From Mesostigma viride (lineage: Eukaryota; Streptophyta; Mesostigmatophyceae; Mesostigmatales; Mesostigmataceae), in assembly GCA_009746045.1 (NCBI GenBank), contig RPFO01000106.1:1299211-1363210 (forward strand): a stretch of DNA of 64,000 nucleotides, written 5' to 3'. Positions 40,171 through 48,546 of the stretch are shown here, piece by piece. The position numbers were made by a program, and so were the translations under genes. Under the pieces are notes generated by a model. It made no database searches, was not told the origin of the DNA, and was given only the letters and a program-made list of their open reading frames with translations. The first letter of the stretch is position 1, and every line of letters starts with the position of its first letter.

Positions 40171-40460
40171 TACACTATGTGGTGTCCCAGCACTATGTGG
40201 CCCGGAACATCGTCCCACTTCTCCTTGGGGGGGATTTTCCTCCACAGGTTGTACGTGCCTCCTCGGCAATCCGTGTCCATGCATATCGTCTGCAGATTCC
40301 CCGTCTGAATCCGAGGCCGCTTCTCTCGCGGCAACAACTCCAACTCTGCCAATGTCCACCCCGATTTCTTGTACTGCTCGAACGTCCATTCGGGTGGCAT
40401 TTCCATGCTCGATAGATCCACTCTGTCTGCGTTGGCCATTTCGAACGCGTCGTCGCACAT
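40152..40460 (-). CDS. small acidic unknown protein
   Basis: 102 residues, acidic at both ends, with aromatic-rich segments (WTFEQYKKSGWTLAELELLP) and a late HIVLGHHIVYHDWDD. No family recognised. Its ATG overlaps the stop codon of the upstream gene as TAATG, so it may be translated by re-initiation from a shared message, or be served by the GTGTATTA just upstream. It ends 19 bases inside the convergent gene 39319-40170. Confidence 0.55.
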   Translation of the reverse strand: MCDDAFEMANADRVDLSSMEMPPEWTFEQYKKSGWTLAELELLPREKRPRIQTGNLQTICMDTDCRGGTYNLWRKIPPKEKWDDVPGHIVLGHHIVYHDWDD

Positions 40461-41410
40461 TAATACACGCCATTTAAAAAGGGCATCAGCGATTCCAAGG
40501 GGTTTGGAGACGGCTGACGTTGGATCCCTCGCGGTGGGCCGTATCCGCGGACGCGATGAGTGTCGAGGAGTGTCGCGATGAAGCGCAGGACCGCCTCTCG
40601 TTCTCGTTTTTGAGCGTCCGTCATCTCCGTGTCCCCCTCTTCCGGTCGCCTGATGGCCATCTCGATCATGGCCTTGTAGTTCTGGAGCCCGGAGTGCGCT
40701 GCGTGCGGGTCGAGGTTGACGAGATGCTGGAACATGACATGGAATTCGGGGAAGTAGTCTCCCTCGATGAGCTGCAACACGTCGATGGACGCGCGGCAGC
40801 CTTCGGCGCAGGTCATCATCATGGAGACCGAGTTCGCCGTCATGCGCTCGATCCCGGAGACGAGGGACTCCTTGTCTCTCATGTCTTTGACGATTTCAGG
40901 ATGCTGGAGGAGGTAGAGACAGGATTTTCGCTGGAAGCCGAGCTTCTTGACTTGGCGATCGAGCCTCCACATGTCGACTGGGTGAAACGGATGGCGCGTC
41001 ACGGGGTCCTCGAAATTTCCGGAGCAGAGGATGGTTTCGCAGAGACGAACGCAATGGAACCCCAAGACCTGGCGGTTTGGCAACACGAATTTGAAGACAG
41101 CCTCTCTGGAGGGGAGGTCGTCCATCGTGATGGGGTCTTGGCGGTTGTGAGGGATCAGAGACACGTGCTTGCGGATCGTCTTGCGCGCTCTTAGAAAAGG
41201 ACGCAAATATCGAACCCAGCGCTGGATCTTCGCCGCCGCCAAGTGCGCAGTGATTTTTTCCTCGATTTCCCTTCTCGAGGTGTTTGGCCGAATCTGCAAG
41301 CCACGCCAGGACGCGAGCTTTCGCAAAGTCGAGGTCGTCTCCGTAGACCAACATCGCGTGGGCGTGTTCTTCCATTTCCTACACGTTCTACGCAGGTAAT
41401 CTACTTTCAT
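40460..41410 (-). CDS. U-box-like/IQ-motif protein
   Basis: 316 residues. A helical basic region at about residues 50-75 includes AAAKIQRWVRYLRPFLRARK, resembling an IQ (calmodulin-binding) motif. It is followed by NRQDPITMDDLPSREAVFKF...NFEDPVTRHPF...MWRLD. The DPIT-x-D-x-L...DPVTR...RLD pattern is that of U-box-like domains common in giant viruses and would suggest E3 ubiquitin ligase activity. No zinc-binding cysteines are needed in a U-box. The C-terminal half is helical and unassigned. The start is ATG 41410, since the frame upstream begins with GTG. It is divergent from 41734-42606 across a CCAAT-rich promoter. Confidence 0.55.
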   Translation of the reverse strand: MKVDYLRRTCRKWKNTPTRCWSTETTSTLRKLASWRGLQIRPNTSRREIEEKITAHLAAAKIQRWVRYLRPFLRARKTIRKHVSLIPHNRQDPITMDDLPSREAVFKFVLPNRQVLGFHCVRLCETILCSGNFEDPVTRHPFHPVDMWRLDRQVKKLGFQRKSCLYLLQHPEIVKDMRDKESLVSGIERMTANSVSMMMTCAEGCRASIDVLQLIEGDYFPEFHVMFQHLVNLDPHAAHSGLQNYKAMIEMAIRRPEEGDTEMTDAQKREREAVLRFIATLLDTHRVRGYGPPRGIQRQPSPNPLESLMPFLNGVY

Positions 41411-41733
41411 GGAGGGCACGCATTCGACGAGCGCGGGGTGAGGGACGCGCTCTCATTAGAGAGTGAGAGGTTTTAATGGAGAGCCACAGACCGCTCTGGA
41501 TTTTTGGAGGGAAATCGGAGCGTTCCGATTGGTCCGTTCGGTGTCCTTCTAGAAGGTCCTTTCCAGATGCGAATCTTTCTGGCATATTCTCTGGTTCTCT
41601 CCCGCGATTGGCTGATTTCGTCTGGCCTCATCCCGAATCCTATTGGCTGGCCCCGAGACTGAGAGGAGGACAAATGTGGGGCAGGCACCACGAAACAGGC
41701 ACCAGTCCCGAATCCGAGCAGACATCCACAGCC
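41411..41733. promoter_or_regulatory. divergent promoter with three ATTGG boxes
   Basis: ATTGG (reverse CCAAT) lies at 41528, 41607 and 41642 between two divergent genes. It precedes ATG 41734 by 90-206 bases, as in host-type promoters. A plus-strand frame is open through it from 41476, but that would translate the CCAAT boxes, and the ATG at 41734 (ACAGCCATG) is preferred. Confidence 0.55.
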
Positions 41734-42606
41734 ATGTTGAAGCTCACGCCCGAGCTCGAATCCAACGTCCGCACGGCGGCTCTCATTCTGTCTGGGTGCG
41801 CTTCTACCAAGGACGTGTGCGAGAGCGTCGGCCATGCGTTGATGCAAGCGACGAATTCGTCCTTTCCCGAACGCGAACTGCCCCTCGGACAGGCTCGAAA
41901 CCTGGCGAGGGTGGTGCGAACGGCGTGGATGGTCGGCGACGTGGGGCTTTTTCTTTTGGATCTGAAGTCGATCATGCCCGACTTCGGATGCCCCGTCATG
42001 TTCGACTCCCGCTGCATTTCTATGTGCGGACAAGACTGGGTGCATCTGTTCGCCTCCGCCCACGCCGCTTTCGGGCTCCGAATGGATCCCGTCCCCACCG
42101 GTTTGGCGGGCTTTTATTCCCTCGGGGATTCGTGGGAGGCTCGCGATCTGAAGCGTCACATCGACGAGGATTACGGATTTCTCATCGCCGCAGGGGAGGC
42201 CGTGAACCGGTTCTTCTTCTCCACGCAGAAGGACGCGAGAGTGAATGGCTACCTCCTCTTCTTGCTGAAGTCGTGCATGGATTACCACCTCGCGAACGGC
42301 GTGATATTTTGCCTCGGTGCTCACCTGATCTCCGTGATGAGCTCCGGCGTCTCGGTGGAGAGACTGAAGCCGATTCTGGAGGACGTTCTCTGCCATTTCA
42401 GTCGCTGCATGTCGTTCGACGACAAGGAAAACCTCGCCCCCTTGGGAGTGCAGTTGCGCGTGGAGTCAGAGCCTTCTTCGAAGCGCCACCGCGTCAAGGA
42501 GGATGGCGAGAGAGCACCTCTCCAGGAACTGGATGAGAAACGCGTCCCGAAGCCCAACAGGATCGTTGGCCGCTTTGAGGATGGCGGCTTTCGTTTTTTC
42601 AAGTAG
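41734..42606 (+). CDS. unknown helical protein with CCAAT-type promoter
   Basis: 290 residues, largely helical, with hydrophobic helices (NGYLLFLLKSCMDYHLANGV at about 170-190) and many Cys residues (CASTKDVC, CISMC). The C-terminus is basic and Ser/Arg-rich (SSKRHRVKEDGERAP). No family recognised. The start was set at the ATG downstream of the CCAAT boxes rather than the longer in-frame ATG at 41476. Host-like promoter architecture suggests early expression by host factors (inference). Confidence 0.6.
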   Translation: MLKLTPELESNVRTAALILSGCASTKDVCESVGHALMQATNSSFPERELPLGQARNLARVVRTAWMVGDVGLFLLDLKSIMPDFGCPVMFDSRCISMCGQDWVHLFASAHAAFGLRMDPVPTGLAGFYSLGDSWEARDLKRHIDEDYGFLIAAGEAVNRFFFSTQKDARVNGYLLFLLKSCMDYHLANGVIFCLGAHLISVMSSGVSVERLKPILEDVLCHFSRCMSFDDKENLAPLGVQLRVESEPSSKRHRVKEDGERAPLQELDEKRVPKPNRIVGRFEDGGFRFFK

Positions 42607-42713
42607 AATGTTTACGATCTGACGCATTATAACGTATTCTGTGAAATAAAAGAGTATTCCCACAAACATGCAAAATTTATGACAACATAACTGTGATGAT
42701 AAAACAATCGCGC

Positions 42714-42893
42714 ATGGGATCCTGCTTTTCAAAGCGTGCCAATAGAACTAAGAGTTTCTCTTCGGGGGATTCGTATGTCGTTTGTAACGGTAGAGTGATC
42801 CACGAGCCGGAATACGAAAGTGAGAAGTCGATAGCTGGCGTACCACCTCGCCTACGTGGCGAGAATCGGCATCGACCAATCCTAGCGTTGTAA
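42714..42893 (+). CDS. small possibly acylated protein
   Basis: 59 residues starting MGSCFSKRANRTKSFSSG. Gly2 with Ser6 and a following Lys is a classic N-myristoylation context, and Cys4 could be palmitoylated, so it may be tethered to membranes. The remainder is short and charged. An upstream in-frame ATG at 42696 would bury the signal. No relatives recognised. Moderate confidence that it is a gene at all. Confidence 0.4.
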   Translation: MGSCFSKRANRTKSFSSGDSYVVCNGRVIHEPEYESEKSIAGVPPRLRGENRHRPILAL

Positions 42894-42989
42894 TAGAAAT
42901 CGATGAAAAATGGGGCGATTGTTGAAAGCTGTCGCCTATGTAAACAAAAAAAATAAGGAGGAGAGAGTGTGCACGCGTTACCGAGCGAA

Positions 42990-44045
42990 ATGGAGATCGT
43001 GAGACAGGAGGTGAGGAGGGGTATGAACGAAGAGGAGAAGCGTCTAGCGTCTCTCATGTGCGAATTTCTGTCATCCGATCGCGTGACTGTGCCATACGAA
43101 AACACGGTGAGCACGAAACATTTTTTCGACGTGTTCGGAGACTATTGCGAGGACAAGGGCCGAGATCGGTACGAGATGGATAAGAAAGACAAACGTTTCT
43201 GGATTTCTCTGTTGTCCGAGTTTTCTGTCGGCGTGAACTTTGGAGATCGAGGCGCTGTCACATCGTTGGCGGTGCACCCAGGGATTCGAGGGGAGATAAA
43301 GAACAAAGAGTTGCTGCCTGTTCCTCCTTCTATCGCTACGATGCAATTCCCAACGGGGGCAAACATTCCCACGGACGTGTCTGCGTATTTGAGGGAGATG
43401 GCGGGGGACAAGGTTCGTATCCCGGACTTGAACGACGGCTCGTTGTGGAGGTGGCGAGATCTGGACTGGCCGCATATGGAGCCTTACATGCTCCATTCCA
43501 TCCACGAGTACTTGAAAGTGCTGAAGACTCAGAAGAAGAAGCTGCACGCGGACATGTACTCGTGGATCCGGATGTACAAGAACATGATTTCGGATTACCT
43601 GTACGACAACAATCAGGACAAGGTTAAGAGAGGGAGGAAGGGCGATTTTTTCCGAGCGGAGTGCGGGTGGTCTGACGACGAGGAGGGGGCACACGCGGCA
43701 AAGAAGAAGAGGGAGGACGACGCGAGCATGATGGATTTGTTCGACTTATTCATGAACGGGCGCATCGTGTTCGAAGATCCGGCGGGCGCGGTCCAGACTC
43801 CGGTGTTGCTCCACCTGTTTTGCGACAAGTTCTTGAAGGGGAAGAAGACGCTGACTCAGGAGCGCCTGCGCGAGTTGGCGACGAAATGGGGGCTGACCTG
43901 CACGGGCCGAAAGAGGAGGGACATCGGAGGAGGCAAGAAAATAAACAGCACGTGGGTAGAGGGGATCCGCGTGGCGGAGGGGGTCGATGTCAGTGGCACG
44001 CGCTCCGTGGCCGGCGACGACGGAGGAGAAGAGTCAGAGTATTGA
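42990..44045 (+). CDS. unknown soluble protein
   Basis: 351 residues, helical and highly charged, with no recognised domain. Conspicuous parts are WRWRDLDWPHMEPYMLHSIH (about 165-185), a Lys-rich helix (KTQKKKLHADMYSWIRMYKN) and an acidic Ser tail. The start is ATG 42990; the frame extends upstream to a GTG. It could act in nucleic-acid metabolism given its charge pattern, but I have no family evidence. Confidence 0.6.
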   Translation: MEIVRQEVRRGMNEEEKRLASLMCEFLSSDRVTVPYENTVSTKHFFDVFGDYCEDKGRDRYEMDKKDKRFWISLLSEFSVGVNFGDRGAVTSLAVHPGIRGEIKNKELLPVPPSIATMQFPTGANIPTDVSAYLREMAGDKVRIPDLNDGSLWRWRDLDWPHMEPYMLHSIHEYLKVLKTQKKKLHADMYSWIRMYKNMISDYLYDNNQDKVKRGRKGDFFRAECGWSDDEEGAHAAKKKREDDASMMDLFDLFMNGRIVFEDPAGAVQTPVLLHLFCDKFLKGKKTLTQERLRELATKWGLTCTGRKRRDIGGGKKINSTWVEGIRVAEGVDVSGTRSVAGDDGGEESEY

Positions 44046-44101
44046 CTCTCTCTCTGTCTATATACATAGAGCCGGTGAAAAAAGGCATCCTTTGAACGCA
44101 C

Positions 44102-44329
44102 CTACGGTAGCCTTCTCAGAACCTGGACCAGTTCGTGGACGTACGCGGCCTTGAGTTCCGTCGTCGTAACGGGGACGTTTTTGTGGGCGATTCTCTCTTC
44201 CACGCGAGTTAAGAGGAGCTGGGCCGTTGCAGAGGAAACGCCGAGGTGGTGTCTGAACGTCAGCAATATCATATTTCTCTGTTCGGGTGTTATCGTCGAA
44301 TGATCGCGGGGGGGGTTGTAGTCCTTCAT
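44102..44329 (-). CDS. small helical unknown protein
   Basis: 75 residues: MKDYNPPRDHSTITPEQRNM followed by two helices with regular Leu/Val spacing. A good ATG and coherent composition support it as a gene. No family recognised. Confidence 0.5.
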   Translation of the reverse strand: MKDYNPPRDHSTITPEQRNMILLTFRHHLGVSSATAQLLLTRVEERIAHKNVPVTTTELKAAYVHELVQVLRRLP

Positions 44330-44413
44330 AGACGCATCTCTGTGTACATGCTATTTTGTTCGATCATAAATGCAGTAAATGAATACCGATGTCAACCTTC
44401 CATTGCTCGCAAC

Positions 44414-45757
44414 TTATTTAATTCTCTTTTCCTCAAAGGCTTTTGTCCACCGAAATCCGGGTTGACGCACTTCATCGATTCGGTCATTTATCCTTCGAGG
44501 AGGAGGATTGCGTTGATAGTCTTCCAACTCCCGCTTAAACAGGAAAGGTCTCATTGTGTGAATGTAGTCACCGCCGGACCAAATACGTTCGTGTCGTTGA
44601 AAGAACGGATCGTGACCTTGATACTTTCTATCAGATATGAGTTTTCCGTCTTCATCTCGCAAGTGCCGGTAATGTACCGCGTGCACCATTTCGTGGGTGA
44701 GTAATCTCAGAAGCCATTCCAATTGAGATTTAACTGGAACTCCTTCGTGAACTAAACGGGCAGCTCGCCACAGATAGGTTTTGTGAGATCCGAACAGGTC
44801 CTCGAGGAAATCTCTGTTAATTATGATTCGTTTCCCACCCCATGTCGCATAACCTGCCGTCTGATTGTTTGTATCGAATCTTCTGAACTGAAAGACGACA
44901 TCCTTGGGAAAACCGCCACCAAAAATGTATTTGTCGACGACACCCGCCGCTATCTCGAGGTCCAAGGGAGTCATAACCAACCTCTTTCCGTCATAAATTT
45001 TGTCCGCTTTTTTACCACTAAAACGCTCGAACTCCTGGATTGCTTGGTTGTAGAGAATGGACATGTCCCCAAGAGGAGGCAGGGCTTTCTCGAATCGTCT
45101 GGCGATGTCTGGTCCGGGTCGTCGGTCCACATGGGCTCCTCGTTCCCTGGGCATACTCCTCAAATCGAGCTTCCCGCTTCTGATATCGTCCTTGAATTGT
45201 TGAAGGTCCTTCCTGAAGTTATCGAGGCTGAATTCTTCGGGGGGTGGGGCGTATCGCGCTGTAAACTCGACGAGCGCATTCGGCCTCTCCATTTTCAACG
45301 ATTCCGGATTGAACCACGTGTTCTCGTTGGAAGGGTCATCCGCCCGCCTCGTGAATTGTCTCCATTCGTATTCCTCGGCCAGGAGTCGGGCTTTATTCTT
45401 TTTTTCCCGCGCGATTTTATCCGATTCTACTCTTCCGTATAATTCGTGCATCTTCCCCTTGAGTCCCGAGTAAATTGCTCGCTTGTCCAGAAACGGATTG
45501 CTCGCATCGTACGCGATTCTCTTTATTACGTTCCGTGGAATTTGATCGTAAAGGGATTGCATGTGCGGATCCACTGGCCTCGTCGACAGACCGTTGTCTA
45601 GCGGTCCCTCTTCGGTCTGCGATAGTTTAATCGTGCCTATATCATCCCCGTCGGAGGGACGAGTCGGCACCAGGGACCCTGCTCTTACCACGTGTTTGGC
45701 TTTTCGTTTCGGCGTCGACCGTTTCGCGGTCTTTGCGCAGTTCTTACGAACTGGCAT
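44414..45757 (-). CDS. SprT-like zinc metallopeptidase, paralogue 1
   Basis: 447 residues. The catalytic zinc site is HEMVH at 355-359 with a third ligand His in a GHDPFF segment at about 382, the H-E-x-x-H...G-H-x-x-F layout of SprT/Spartan proteases. Spartan enzymes degrade DNA-protein crosslinks; a viral version may clear proteins from DNA (inference). The N-terminus is basic with KAKHVVRAG, echoing two F-box-like proteins here. A middle block (RGAHVDRRPGPDI, about 206-218) is shared with the second SprT-like protein at 58673-59809. Length is greater than the usual SprT domain because of ~340 N-terminal residues of unknown role. Confidence 0.75.
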   Translation of the reverse strand: MPVRKNCAKTAKRSTPKRKAKHVVRAGSLVPTRPSDGDDIGTIKLSQTEEGPLDNGLSTRPVDPHMQSLYDQIPRNVIKRIAYDASNPFLDKRAIYSGLKGKMHELYGRVESDKIAREKKNKARLLAEEYEWRQFTRRADDPSNENTWFNPESLKMERPNALVEFTARYAPPPEEFSLDNFRKDLQQFKDDIRSGKLDLRSMPRERGAHVDRRPGPDIARRFEKALPPLGDMSILYNQAIQEFERFSGKKADKIYDGKRLVMTPLDLEIAAGVVDKYIFGGGFPKDVVFQFRRFDTNNQTAGYATWGGKRIIINRDFLEDLFGSHKTYLWRAARLVHEGVPVKSQLEWLLRLLTHEMVHAVHYRHLRDEDGKLISDRKYQGHDPFFQRHERIWSGGDYIHTMRPFLFKRELEDYQRNPPPRRINDRIDEVRQPGFRWTKAFEEKRIK

Positions 45758-45849
45758 GTCTTAATTTGACACGAACATAAATATATTTTTGATTTGCTCC
45801 ACTCGGATCTGTGTAAAAAAATTATTCGTCTGAGTATACTGTATACATT

Positions 45850-46152
45850 ATGGACATCCTGCGAAAGTCGACAGTTGCTCCTCGCGCCCCACCTCCGTCG
45901 AGCGGACCGGTCATCATCCCTACGAGCGTGAAGGACCAAGAGGACCAGATCAATCAGGTGAACGAGGCGACGAAGGAATTGTACAAGATGATGAGGGGAA
46001 AGATGGTAAAAGATAGGCCCGTTAAGACGGACAACAAGCCGCCGAGACCTCAAGGGCACGGGGAATCCGCCGTTGTGATCGGGATGCAGGTCGACGCGTT
46101 GACGAAGGGCAAGGTCGTGGCGAAGAAGAATCTGTTCAGCGGTGGGCGGTAA
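45850..46152 (+). CDS. small virion-type unknown protein
   Basis: 100 residues: a Pro-rich start (PRAPPPSSGPVIIP), a short coiled-coil-like helix (KDQEDQINQVNEATKELYKM) and a basic end. Two TATAC motifs (GAGTATACTGTATACATT) immediately precede the ATG, as for other putative late genes. Function unknown. It overlaps the convergent gene by 17 bases. Confidence 0.55.
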   Translation: MDILRKSTVAPRAPPPSSGPVIIPTSVKDQEDQINQVNEATKELYKMMRGKMVKDRPVKTDNKPPRPQGHGESAVVIGMQVDALTKGKVVAKKNLFSGGR

Positions 46153-46630
46153 CGAGTTCTAGGAGGATCGTGAACTTGTTGCCCCCTAGATTCAGAAGGT
46201 CGTTCGAGGCGGATGGCAAGTCGAAGATCTCCACTCGTATCGAGGTAACCCCATTGAGTTCCGGGGTGAAAATGATGGCGTCGTCGATCTCCCGGGCCGG
46301 TGTGTAGACCTCCACGCCGTTGGGGACGACGAAGAAGTGAGCCCTTCCGGCGTGGAAGTGAGCGGGCGTCATGGTGGATCCCGAGGCGGGGACCGCGGTA
46401 AACACTTTCGTGAGTGGGTCCCGCCCGAGGTGGACGCTGACAGCGGTGGCTCCGTTGGCGGTGGGAGGGATGTGAGCCCACACGAGACGACAGGACTCCA
46501 CGTTCCTTACGGGGTGTTGCAATTCGAACACCGTGTCTCTTTCGAGGTTCGTGCCAGTGAGCAGGATCTGCGTGCGTTTCGAGCCGTTGTTGTGAATTTG
46601 CAAAGGACACGATTGCAAGGCGGAGTTCAT
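46136..46630 (-). CDS. beta-rich, minor-capsid-like structural protein
   Basis: 164 residues. DTVFELQHPVRNVESCRLVW followed by AHIPPT resembles the opening strands of small giant-virus structural proteins, in which a polar strand leads to P-[IV]-x-NV-x-x-x-x-L and an IP-x-T turn. The rest alternates strands and ends in an amphipathic ILLELVTAH. The start is ATG 46630 (MNSALQSCPLQIH); the frame upstream crosses the divergent gene. Capsid placement is inference. Confidence 0.5.
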   Translation of the reverse strand: MNSALQSCPLQIHNNGSKRTQILLTGTNLERDTVFELQHPVRNVESCRLVWAHIPPTANGATAVSVHLGRDPLTKVFTAVPASGSTMTPAHFHAGRAHFFVVPNGVEVYTPAREIDDAIIFTPELNGVTSIRVEIFDLPSASNDLLNLGGNKFTILLELVTAHR

Positions 46631-46662
46631 CGTGATAATTATCGCCGTGATAATTTGTAACG

Positions 46663-47100
46663 ATGCATTACGGATCTCGGTATAGGCGCAAGGCGACGAG
46701 GCGGCCAACGAGACCACCGCCTAGACATTACGGACGCGGTTGGGGCGGGGCATCTAGAATGAGAAACGCGTCGTGGGAGAGGTACTCCCCTCCTCGCAAC
46801 TTCCGTCCCATGAAAAGCTACAGTCGTCGCGCGCCCGCGCGACGATCGGCCGCTCCTTCCATGCGCGCGATGCCGCCATCGATGCAGATGCCTTTACGAA
46901 TGGGTCCGATGGCGCAACGGATGGCCCCGTACGGGTTGCAGGCTCAGAATCCGGCCATGATGCAACACCGGTTCATGCCGCCGACGTACGGGCAGGGGCA
47001 CTCTATGCCTCCTCCTCCTCCTCCTCCTTCGGCGCCATCTCCGGCGCCGACCGCTCCCGGGTTTTTCGGCAGAATCGGCCAATTCTTCCGAGGCGGATAA
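46663..47100 (+). CDS. basic Pro/Met-rich protein
   Basis: 145 residues of low complexity: Arg/Tyr-rich start (MHYGSRYRRKATRRPTRPPP), a Met/Pro/Ala middle (MPPSMQMPLRMGPMAQRMAP), a run of prolines and a C-terminal GFFGRIGQFFRGG amphipathic tail. The start is ATG 46663, 32 bases from the divergent gene. The composition suggests a disordered, nucleic-acid- or particle-associated protein. Confidence 0.55.
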   Translation: MHYGSRYRRKATRRPTRPPPRHYGRGWGGASRMRNASWERYSPPRNFRPMKSYSRRAPARRSAAPSMRAMPPSMQMPLRMGPMAQRMAPYGLQAQNPAMMQHRFMPPTYGQGHSMPPPPPPPSAPSPAPTAPGFFGRIGQFFRGG

Positions 47101-47128
47101 ATTTTGTAGTGTCGATAATATGTAGCGA

Positions 47129-47710
47129 ATGGTCGGACACCAATGCGAATTCAAGATGCTGAACGGCCGGTTTTGCAAGCGGAAGACTCCAAACAAGTAC
47201 TGCTCGGTTCACAGCAAGGGCGGGGGATCGCGACCCGGTCGGTCTCCCGTCGTCACGCGTTCCCGCGTCTCGTATCCCAGAGCCGCTGCGGATCCGTATT
47301 CGCGTCCTCGTGAACCGCTCGTTGTGAATAGATACGTCCCGTACGCCGTCTGGCACCCTGGGTGGGGGTATCGAGGCCCCCCTGGCCCTCGTGGTCCTCC
47401 TGGTAATCCTGGTGCTCCTGCTGCTGCCGCTGCTGCTGGTGGCGGTGGCGGTGGTGCTGCTGGTGGTCCTCCTCCTGCTGCTGCTGGTGGTGGTGGTGGT
47501 GGTCCTCCTCCTGCTGCTGCTGCTGCCGGAGGCGGTGGTGGTGGTCCTCCTCCTGCTGCTGCTGGTGGTGCTGGTGGTGCTGGTGGTGACGATCCTGAAG
47601 CTCGTCGGCTGGCTGATCTTGCGCACCTTGGAGCTCAGAAGAGGTATTCTCGCAAGGGGAGTCGAAGGAAGACAGTAGCGCGAAGGAAGACCGTATCAAA
47701 ACGAAAATAG
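47129..47710 (+). CDS. N-terminal C..C..C..H finger with Gly/Ala/Pro-repeat region
   Basis: 193 residues. Residues 6-28 form the small candidate finger (C-x8-FC, then YC-x2-H) also seen in three other proteins of this window. The middle is a collagen-like GPPGPRGPPGNPG stretch and long Ala, Gly and Pro runs (DNA is a GCTGGTGGT-type repeat, 47395-47590). The tail is basic (RRKTVARRKTVSKRK). Repeat length may vary between isolates. Antisense open frames across the repeat are artefacts. Confidence 0.6.
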   Translation: MVGHQCEFKMLNGRFCKRKTPNKYCSVHSKGGGSRPGRSPVVTRSRVSYPRAAADPYSRPREPLVVNRYVPYAVWHPGWGYRGPPGPRGPPGNPGAPAAAAAAGGGGGGAAGGPPPAAAGGGGGGPPPAAAAAGGGGGGPPPAAAGGAGGAGGDDPEARRLADLAHLGAQKRYSRKGSRRKTVARRKTVSKRK

Positions 47711-47727
47711 ATTGTTATATAAAAGGC

Positions 47728-48546
47728 ATGAAGAAACGACAAAAAAGAGACCCCGGAGTCAGTTGGGTGTGCTATCCGGTCAGAACGGGTTCGACCAATG
47801 GAAAGGGGCCTTATCCGACCATTTATGGAGCCAACGGAGATGGTTGGAGTAGAGGGGGTGGAGGTGGAGGAGGTGGTGGAGGAGGATCGGGGATAAGAGT
47901 GAGGAGTTCGCGTGGAAGTAGCAGCAGCAGTTACAGTTCGAGTCCGCAATCAGATCGCTCCTATAGTAATTTGGATCCATTGGGCGATGGAGCAGGTTTC
48001 CATTTATACCGCGGGGACGTGGAGGGCCTACCTGAATTCGTTCGATTTCCGTACGACAACCAGGAATCTATGATGCGGGACGGTGTTAACACCGGGGCAC
48101 TTGACGTAGTCACCGGACTTTATACTCGACTCAGCCCTCGAGCTGTGGAGAGGCTGCGTCGAGCGACAGAGTCAGACGACCCACGTTTGTTTATAGGATG
48201 GAATGACTCTGACAATCATAATCTAGCGAAACCTCTGAATGACGCGGTGGAGAGGAGACACCCAGACTCGCCACCACCGGGATATAGCGTCTTTTATGAT
48301 CCCCGATTACGCGTACAGAGAGAGCAACGTATAATGGAAGACATTCTCAATGATACAGACGCGGGAGAAATTGACCAGGGCGCCCCATATCAGATCGGGG
48401 CAGCCGGTGCCGATGGTCATGTCGACGCGCAGAAGAAGGTCATCCGCAAGAGATCTCGGAGCGTCCGGAAGCCTCGCGGAAAGCCGCGGAGTTGTGCATC
48501 GAAGCGAAGAGGCGGCAATCGACGGCAGCCGCGCGCAAGGAAGTGA
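47728..48546 (+). CDS. unknown protein with Gly run and basic tail
   Basis: 272 residues: a short basic start, a run of 11 glycines, a Ser-rich stretch (RSSRGSSSSSYSSSPQSD), a structured-looking middle (GLYTRLSPRAVERLRRATES) and a very basic C-terminus (KRSRSVRKPRGKPR). Start ATG 47728 follows GTTATATAAAAGGC. The last 107 bases overlap the C-terminal coding region of the helicase on the other strand, unusually long for this genome. It may be a DNA-binding virion protein. Confidence 0.5.
   Translation: MKKRQKRDPGVSWVCYPVRTGSTNGKGPYPTIYGANGDGWSRGGGGGGGGGGGSGIRVRSSRGSSSSSYSSSPQSDRSYSNLDPLGDGAGFHLYRGDVEGLPEFVRFPYDNQESMMRDGVNTGALDVVTGLYTRLSPRAVERLRRATESDDPRLFIGWNDSDNHNLAKPLNDAVERRHPDSPPPGYSVFYDPRLRVQREQRIMEDILNDTDAGEIDQGAPYQIGAAGADGHVDAQKKVIRKRSRSVRKPRGKPRSCASKRRGGNRRQPRARK

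Noticed and set aside
41476-41733. N-terminal extension of the gene at 41734
   Set aside because: The added residues would be encoded by the CCAAT promoter region and look non-protein-like.
47253-47699. His/Gln-rich minus-strand frame
   Set aside because: Antisense reading of the GCTGGTGGT-type repeat within the plus-strand finger protein.
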